The notes under the pieces were generated by a model that was not told the origin of the DNA, searched no databases, and saw nothing but the letters and a program-made list of their open reading frames with translations. From Phyllobacterium chamaecytisi (GTDB lineage: Bacteria; Pseudomonadota; Alphaproteobacteria; Rhizobiales; Rhizobiaceae), in contig NZ_JAIQWW010000028.1 of NCBI RefSeq assembly GCF_020164455.1, positions 1 to 57,798 on the forward strand: 57,798 bases of DNA, written 5' to 3'. The position numbers and the translations under genes are program-made. Below, piece after piece: positions 52,944 to 57,798 of the stretch (positions within the stretch are counted from its first letter, which is position 1; every line of letters begins with the position of its first letter).

Positions 52944-53837
52944 TCAAAGGTGTTGCCTGAACCAGGCGATTGACGCCTGTGTCCCTTTCTCAGCCTCGCC
53001 AAGGTACTGGTCGTAGTGGCCGCCCTTTGTGATGATCAGCCTCTTTGGCTCGAGAGCGCGCTCGTATGCCCGCAGAGCTACGTCGGTCGCGGCCGTGTGG
53101 TCACGCTCGGCCACCAGCATCAGGAGTGGCGTTGGAGAGACCCTCTCGATCCATTCACCGGGAGAGTACATCCGGGTCCAGCGAGTTGAGCGGACTGTGA
53201 CCTTGTTCTGCCATATGCCCTCCGGCAGAGGCTGGCGATAGAATTTTACCGCATCAGCGTCGTAATACGAGGAGTTCTGTGTCGCCTCCTCGCTTACTAT
53301 CGCCTGCGTCGCCGGAGGCTCCCCGCGAAGCTGCGCGCGTTCGTCAGCCGCAAACAGAGCCTCCAATGCCGCGACCTTTTGCGGGGCCACGCGCCCCAAC
53401 CCCGTGGCGTATCCGTCTATCGTGGGACCTTGCGACACAACGGCCTTCAGCCTCCGGTCGGTGGCACCCAAGACGATTGCGTGGCCGCCAGCAAAGCTCG
53501 TGCCCCAGACACCGATCCTCGCCTCGTCCACTTCGGGCCGGTCCTGAAGGTATGAGATTGCGCGCCGCCAGTCCGTGATCTGCTGCCAAGGATTCACGTC
53601 CTGTCGGGGTTCCCCGCCGCTGTCTCCGAACCCGCGGTGATCATGAAGAAGGACCGCGAAGCCCGCTTCCGCAAAAGCTACTGCGGTCTGTTCTAGCCCA
53701 TGGTATTTGGTGCCCGCATAGCCGTGAGCCATTGTGATGCCCGGTGCCTTTCCATCTGACCGCTTGGGTAGGAATAGCCATGCTGCCAGTTCTATCCCAC
53801 CCTCTGCGGGAAAGGCGACGTCGTACTTCGTGAACAT
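52944..53837 (-). CDS. Alpha/beta hydrolase
   Basis: A 297-aa protein of the dienelactone/acetyl-xylan-esterase-like branch. ITMAHGYAGTKYHGLEQ (oxyanion loop) and LLHDHRGFGDSGG precede the nucleophile elbow GVWGTSFAGGHAIVLGA. MLVAERDHTAA carries the acid and TKGGHYDQYLGE the His. It should hydrolyse an ester, thioester or C-C bond. The family is often encoded beside enoyl-CoA hydratases, as here. Confidence 0.92.
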   Translation of the reverse strand: MFTKYDVAFPAEGGIELAAWLFLPKRSDGKAPGITMAHGYAGTKYHGLEQTAVAFAEAGFAVLLHDHRGFGDSGGEPRQDVNPWQQITDWRRAISYLQDRPEVDEARIGVWGTSFAGGHAIVLGATDRRLKAVVSQGPTIDGYATGLGRVAPQKVAALEALFAADERAQLRGEPPATQAIVSEEATQNSSYYDADAVKFYRQPLPEGIWQNKVTVRSTRWTRMYSPGEWIERVSPTPLLMLVAERDHTAATDVALRAYERALEPKRLIITKGGHYDQYLGEAEKGTQASIAWFRQHL

Positions 53838-53849
53838 GGATGCTGCTCC

Positions 53850-54674
53850 TCAATCATTGCCAAGAACGCGGATGATGCCCTCTACGGAGAGCTCGGCATC
53901 GCGGGTCTGAAGTCCAGCCTGCATGGCGGAACGGACCCTCGCCTGTGTTTCGGGGCGCGCCACGCCCAGACCGAACAGGTCTGAGTCTTTGCGGTATGCT
54001 TCAGCGCTACCAAGCGTGATGGCGTTGCAGCTTTCCTGGATGTCGTTGAGCCCCTCGACGGGAAAGCTCGCGATCCGCTGCGCAAGGTTGGACACGAAGC
54101 CTCCGAGCTCTGCTTTCGGAAGCGAGCGGTTGATCCAGCCATATCGTTCAGCAAGTTCGGCGCTAAAATCCTGCGCTCCGAGCATAGCCTCCAGGGCGCG
54201 GCCGCGCCCCATCAAACGGGAAAGGTGCTGGACCGCCCCGGCCCCTGGGATCAACCCGAAGGCCGCTTCTATTTGGGCGAAGACTGCCGTCTCCCTCGCT
54301 GCGAAGCGCATATCGCATGCGAGGATGAATTCGCTGCCTGCTCCGCGGACACGGCCTTCGATCTGCGCGATTGTAACGAACTGCGCTTCACTCATGTAGC
54401 GGAACAGGAGACCTATGGACGCGTCGCCTGCGAGCTTTGCCGCTGCCTCGCGGTACTCTCGGACCTTCGTCATGTCCACGTGGGGGATGAAGTAGTCGCG
54501 ATCGGCACTTGAGAACACCACGACGCGACAGTCTGAGTTTTCTGCATATTCGATCAACCTGACCAAATCGGAAATCAACTCCGGCCCGATCAGGTTGATG
54601 GGAGGGGCATCGATGACAGCGTGGACAACGCGGTTGGTGTGCGTAACGTGCAGGGTGGTAAATGATGTGCTCAT
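53850..54674 (-). CDS. Enoyl-CoA hydratase/isomerase family protein
   Basis: A 274-aa crotonase-fold protein. VRGAGSEFILACDMRFAA is the oxyanion-hole segment, GLIPGAGAVQHLSRLMGRGR the second conserved region, then RYGWINRSLPKAEL. The usual catalytic Glu positions are changed, so it may be a non-hydratase crotonase. It is 12 nt upstream of the hydrolase gene and is probably first in the cluster. Confidence 0.92.
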   Translation of the reverse strand: MSTSFTTLHVTHTNRVVHAVIDAPPINLIGPELISDLVRLIEYAENSDCRVVVFSSADRDYFIPHVDMTKVREYREAAAKLAGDASIGLLFRYMSEAQFVTIAQIEGRVRGAGSEFILACDMRFAARETAVFAQIEAAFGLIPGAGAVQHLSRLMGRGRALEAMLGAQDFSAELAERYGWINRSLPKAELGGFVSNLAQRIASFPVEGLNDIQESCNAITLGSAEAYRKDSDLFGLGVARPETQARVRSAMQAGLQTRDAELSVEGIIRVLGND

Positions 54675-54870
54675 CTCTCGACCATGGTTCTGTTATTGCC
54701 CCGATCGATGGTTACGTGGCTCGATGATCGCAGGGCGTCGAAGGTTACGGGCGGGCTATAATTCGTTGAATCCCGGTGCCTCGGCTGACCGCTGGACCCG
54801 GTTCTGGCATAGGATGCAGCGCGCGTATTCCATCCACGGAAGGCGCACGCACGCGGAATTTGCGGGCAGC

Positions 54871-55221
54871 TCAGCTGCCCCGAGTCGCACGGCGAACCTC
54901 GCTGGCAAAGCCCTTTATGGTGAAGTCCTCAGGAATCTGGTCAATTAAAATGAGGTCCGAAATCGCGTTCTTCAGGCGGAGCGGCAGGATCGCTTGATAC
55001 GCAGGGGAATTGTACCAGGACGTCGCGGCATCGCGGCTCGGGAATTCCATCAACACGACCGAGCCTGGCCAAGCGCCCTCGACGACGTCGGCGGGGCCCT
55101 GTGCCAGCCACTTGCCGCCGAAAGGTGCGACCGTTGCTTCGACCTGTTCGAGGTAGGTCAATCCCGCGTCGTTCGGAATGTCGCCGGGAATGCGCAGATG
55201 ATTGATGAGATAGGTCTTCAT
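54871..55221 (-). CDS. DUF1330 family protein
   Basis: A 116-aa protein from the ATG at 55221. It shows LTYLEQVEATVAPFGGKWLA and VVLMEFPSRDAATSWYNSPA, the pattern of DUF1330 dimeric ferredoxin-like domains (ABM type). Found near catabolic and detoxification genes. Function unknown. A gap of 196 nt separates it from the enoyl-CoA hydratase gene. Confidence 0.9.
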   Translation of the reverse strand: MKTYLINHLRIPGDIPNDAGLTYLEQVEATVAPFGGKWLAQGPADVVEGAWPGSVVLMEFPSRDAATSWYNSPAYQAILPLRLKNAISDLILIDQIPEDFTIKGFASEVRRATRGS

Positions 55222-55256
55222 GATAATGCTCCTTGTGTGTTGGGGGAAGAATCGTC

Positions 55257-55727
55257 CTAAATCAATGAGGCGAGCCGTGCCTCATAAGGCCCGAATTCGT
55301 CGAGCCGGCCATCGCGCACCTTGGGCGGCAAGGCCGACCGAGCCCACGCGGATTGTCGGGTGCCCGGTAAGTTTGCGGGTCCATCAGGCCAGAATTGGGA
55401 TCCGACCCGGCAAATCCCGATGGCGCCAGCCTTCATCGCCCGTACAGACATCGGAACATCGCCGTGACCCGTCATGAAGATGATGGGAATATTGTTGCCA
55501 AGGTTAGCGAGCTTGTCCTGGAAGTCGAGCCCGCTGACGCCCGGAAGCCGAATATCGAGGACAAGGCAGCTTCCGGCAGAAATTTTGGCAGGACGGTAAA
55601 GGAGTTCGGAGGTGGAGCCGAACAGCTCTACACTCATACCAACCGACCTGAAAAGATTGGCCAACGCTTCTCTCAGATGTGCATCATCGTCAACGACAAA
55701 GACAAGTGGCGAGCTGTGTTCGTCCAT
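55257..55727 (-). pseudogene. Response regulator receiver domain with lost output domain
   Basis: The ATG at 55727 overlaps the kinase stop (TAATG). Residues 1-94 are a FixJ/NodW-type receiver: VFVVDDDAHLREAL (acidic pocket), VLDIRLPG (Asp58, phosphorylation site), IFMTGHGDVPMSVRAMKAGA. After AGAI, at about 55427, the sequence changes to unrelated residues (CRVGSQFWPDGPANLPGT...) and no LuxR HTH is present. The conserved Lys and the whole DNA-binding domain are lost. Either a junction of a deletion or a single-domain regulator with a new tail. Confidence 0.75.
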
Positions 55728-56725
55728 TACCCGGTCCCTTGTTTCAAGGGAATGGTGAATTCGAACGTGGTGCCTGATCCCGGTTCGGAACTTGCACTGA
55801 TGCTTCCCCCATGTGCATTCACGATCGAGCGGCAGATCGACAAGCCCATGCCCATTCCGTCCGGCTTCGTCGTATAAAAGGGGCTAAACAGTTTCTTTCG
55901 GGTTTCAGGCGTAAGGCCGGGGCCATTATCGTGGATTTTCACGAGAGCAGACTGTTCCTCGGCAAACGTCTCTATAAGCAGCTTCCGAGTGTTGCCAGCC
56001 ACATGTGCCATTGCCTGGATGGCATTTAACAGCAAATTCAGGATTACTTGTTGCAGTTGCACTCGATCACCGTTGATCTCTGGCAGATCGGCTGCAAGAT
56101 CGAACCGCAAGCTTACCTGATTGATGTCAATTTCACGCCGAACAAGCGCCACCGTCTCATCGAGAACCTCATTCAGGTTAATATGTATCGGCTTCGGAGG
56201 TGCCTTCACCGATAGAGCCCGCAAGTTCTTGATGATGTCGCTGGCACGTTGTGCATCGGCAATCATCCCTTCCATCGAAGATTGAACTTTCTCAAGGTCC
56301 GGTACATCCCGCTTGAGCCAGCGCAAGCCGGCTCCTCCGTTGGTGACCACGGCGGCCAAAGGCTGGTTGAGTTCATGAGCGATCGATACGGTCAGCTCGC
56401 CAAGCGTTGCCACGCGGGCGACATGCGCCAACTCCGTTCGCGCTGCACGAAGCTGGTTTTCGGCTTCTCGTCTCTGGGTCGCAAAATTAAGCGAGAGCAA
56501 GACCACGAGCACGTAGAGCACCGCAATGGCGATGTCCAAGGATGTCAACGCGTCCAGCAGGAAAACGACTGCCGCAATAATAGCAGCAGCGGTTCGCAAA
56601 AACTTCGATTGGGATGCAGAATTGATGAGGACGTTGAAACGGTCGGCTGCCAGATACTGAGCTATGGCTGCACCGAGCCCCTGTGCCACAACCGCTGACT
56701 TTCTGCCGTTTGTAGACATCATCAC
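55727..56725 (-). CDS. Sensor histidine kinase
   Basis: A 332-aa inner-membrane kinase. Two membrane helices at ~43-80 with almost no periplasmic loop (FLRTAAAIIAAVVFLLDALT, IAIAVLYVLVVLLSLNF), then a coiled linker. The HisKA box is TLGELTVSIAHELNQPLAAV (His117); the ATP-binding part shows QVILNLLLNAIQAM (N box), IHDNGPGL (G1), FSPFYTTKPDGMGMGLSICR (F and G2 boxes). This is the FixL/DctB-like HPK4 subfamily. Its response regulator gene follows with a 1-nt overlap but lacks the output domain. Confidence 0.92.
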   Translation of the reverse strand: MMMSTNGRKSAVVAQGLGAAIAQYLAADRFNVLINSASQSKFLRTAAAIIAAVVFLLDALTSLDIAIAVLYVLVVLLSLNFATQRREAENQLRAARTELAHVARVATLGELTVSIAHELNQPLAAVVTNGGAGLRWLKRDVPDLEKVQSSMEGMIADAQRASDIIKNLRALSVKAPPKPIHINLNEVLDETVALVRREIDINQVSLRFDLAADLPEINGDRVQLQQVILNLLLNAIQAMAHVAGNTRKLLIETFAEEQSALVKIHDNGPGLTPETRKKLFSPFYTTKPDGMGMGLSICRSIVNAHGGSISASSEPGSGTTFEFTIPLKQGTG

Positions 56726-56933
56726 CTCTTCAACCGTTTCGTTGCAAGGAAATGCCCGTTGAAGAAGAAAGGAAAGTTTCGAGATGTTAAGAATTGTTAA
56801 GTCATCGGCATCAGCGGGGGCTTCATTGGCCGCTAGGCATTAAATGCCGGGTGAGCTTGGAATATGCGATCAAACGGTTGTTTTTTTTGGATTGGATGAA
56901 TGAACTTCGGCACGAATTGCTGTCGACGTTACA

Positions 56934-57798
56934 TCATAACTTCAGGCGATCGAATTTGCGCTTCCAACTCGCGGCGACGGTCTGTAACGCGTCTCTGGCT
57001 GTCGTTTGACCTTGCAGCGTGCTTGAAACGCCCGCGCGCAGATCAAGCTCGAGTGAGCCCCAATTGGCGTCATTCGGGTTGGTCACAGCGGTTTTCATTT
57101 GTTCGGCGGCCGCCCCAGTCCAGCCATATGCTTCGACGATCTCCGGATCGGTCAACACGGAAAGGCGGGTGGAAGCATTTCCCTTTTCCATGGAGCGCCG
57201 GGCCCATTCCTTGCTCGTAATGTGCTGAATGAATTCGAAAGCCCATTCCTTGTTCTGTGATGCCGAAGGAACGGCGAACGACCATACAAAGAACGGGCTT
57301 TTGCTCTGTTCACTTTTCAGCGCCCCCGGCACGACAGTCCAACCCCACCGCCCGGCTGTTTTAGACGCTTTCGATTTGTTCAGTAGAGTCCCCGTCGCGT
57401 TCAGCGTGACGGCCATGGCATAACGGTCGTTCTGACCGTTCGCAATGATCTCATCCCATTCCCAGGTCACTGCCTCCGGAGGCATGACCCGGTGCCTGGT
57501 CATCAGGTCCCCGTAATACTCCAGCGCACTGATGGATTCCTCCGTATCGATCATGATCTTCCGCGTCTTCAGATCGTAGAACGAACCACCCGAAGACAAC
57601 AGGAACGGACAGAAGTGGTTGCTGATCGCCGGCCCCTGACGAGCGCATGTTCCCAACCCGTACCGGAGGGGCGCACCTGACTTCGTCAAAGCGACTGCAG
57701 CCGCTTGGAATTCGGCGAAGGTCGACGGTGGGCTTGAAAAGCCTGCGGCCTCGAGCAATTCCTTTTGGTAGTGGAGTATATAAATAGTTCCCCGATAT
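56934..57798 (-). CDS. ABC transporter solute-binding protein, family 1 (5' partial)
   Basis: The frame stays open to the window edge (GTIYILHYQKELLEAAGF precedes the first possible start), so the signal peptide lies outside. The visible ~288 residues match sugar-type solute-binding proteins: TFAEFQAAAVALTKSG, YGLGTCARQG, GGSFYD, EWAFEFIQHITSKEWARRSM and a C-terminal VAASWKRKFDRLKL. It should deliver a sugar or related compound to an ABC importer whose other genes are not in the window. Confidence 0.9.
   Translation of the reverse strand, partial: YRGTIYILHYQKELLEAAGFSSPPSTFAEFQAAAVALTKSGAPLRYGLGTCARQGPAISNHFCPFLLSSGGSFYDLKTRKIMIDTEESISALEYYGDLMTRHRVMPPEAVTWEWDEIIANGQNDRYAMAVTLNATGTLLNKSKASKTAGRWGWTVVPGALKSEQSKSPFFVWSFAVPSASQNKEWAFEFIQHITSKEWARRSMEKGNASTRLSVLTDPEIVEAYGWTGAAAEQMKTAVTNPNDANWGSLELDLRAGVSSTLQGQTTARDALQTVAASWKRKFDRLKL

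Overview
The window reads like an accessory stretch of a Rhizobiales (Rhizobium/Mesorhizobium/Sinorhizobium-type) genome, probably a large plasmid or a genomic island. This is an inference from family content: a DUF992 protein, an Atu4866-family protein, an Omp2b-like porin, two AraC-type regulators with an arabinose-binding-like N-terminal domain, an ExoY-type sugar transferase, a remnant that resembles ParA, and GC-rich codon use. Coding density is uneven. Compact operons alternate with long stretches of small ORFs, broken genes, IS relics and duplicated blocks.

Layout. 1-3.0 kb: the last two subunits (FAD/FeS and molybdopterin) of a PaoABC-type aldehyde/xanthine dehydrogenase, cut by the window edge. 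3.2-6.3 kb: an IS6-type transposase relic, aldo/keto reductase and LysR remnants, and two intact small secreted proteins. 6.3-12.6 kb: a duplicated-type secreted protein, then DUF992, a lipoprotein alpha/beta hydrolase and an MscS-type channel in a tight operon, then an AraC regulator. 12.9-16.3 kb: an orphan broken AbiEii-type toxin, copy A of a 0.43-kb repeat carrying an Rmf-like gene, and a ParA-like/MFS rearrangement scar. 16.3-20.7 kb: an ECF sigma/anti-sigma pair divergent from an MBL-fold, TPR and DoxX operon. The two sides carry outward-facing promoter-like sequences with identical elements and spacing. 20.7-25.7 kb: a truncated integrase and many small genes, including a three-gene operon joined by 4-nt overlaps.

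26-34.5 kb is the most distinctive region. A 909-aa PLP-dependent Orn/Lys/Arg-type decarboxylase is followed at once by a 565-aa AspT-family exchanger. After a divergent porin comes a second 565-aa AspT-family exchanger, preceded by the decayed 3' end of a second decarboxylase gene. A short inverted fragment of a decarboxylase 5' end lies upstream. I infer a decarboxylase-antiporter cycle (amino acid in, decarboxylation product out, consuming a cytoplasmic proton) that was once duplicated as a two-gene unit.

34.6-50.7 kb: a MarC protein, a frameshifted AraC regulator, the second copy of the secreted protein, an aquaporin remnant, many small secreted, lipo- and zinc-ribbon proteins, a phospholipase-D-type lipoprotein, an ExoY-type transferase with a perfect hairpin upstream, copy B of the Rmf-like repeat, a VOC protein, a membrane protein, and SDR and PPC-domain genes broken by an IS5-type relic. 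50.8-57.8 kb: a minus-strand cluster of old-yellow-enzyme reductase, quinone oxidoreductase, alpha/beta hydrolase, enoyl-CoA hydratase and DUF1330 genes; a sensor kinase whose response regulator has lost its output domain; and a solute-binding protein running off the end.

No complete rRNA or tRNA gene and no CRISPR array was seen. Functional calls come from reading the protein sequences by eye. No database search was run.
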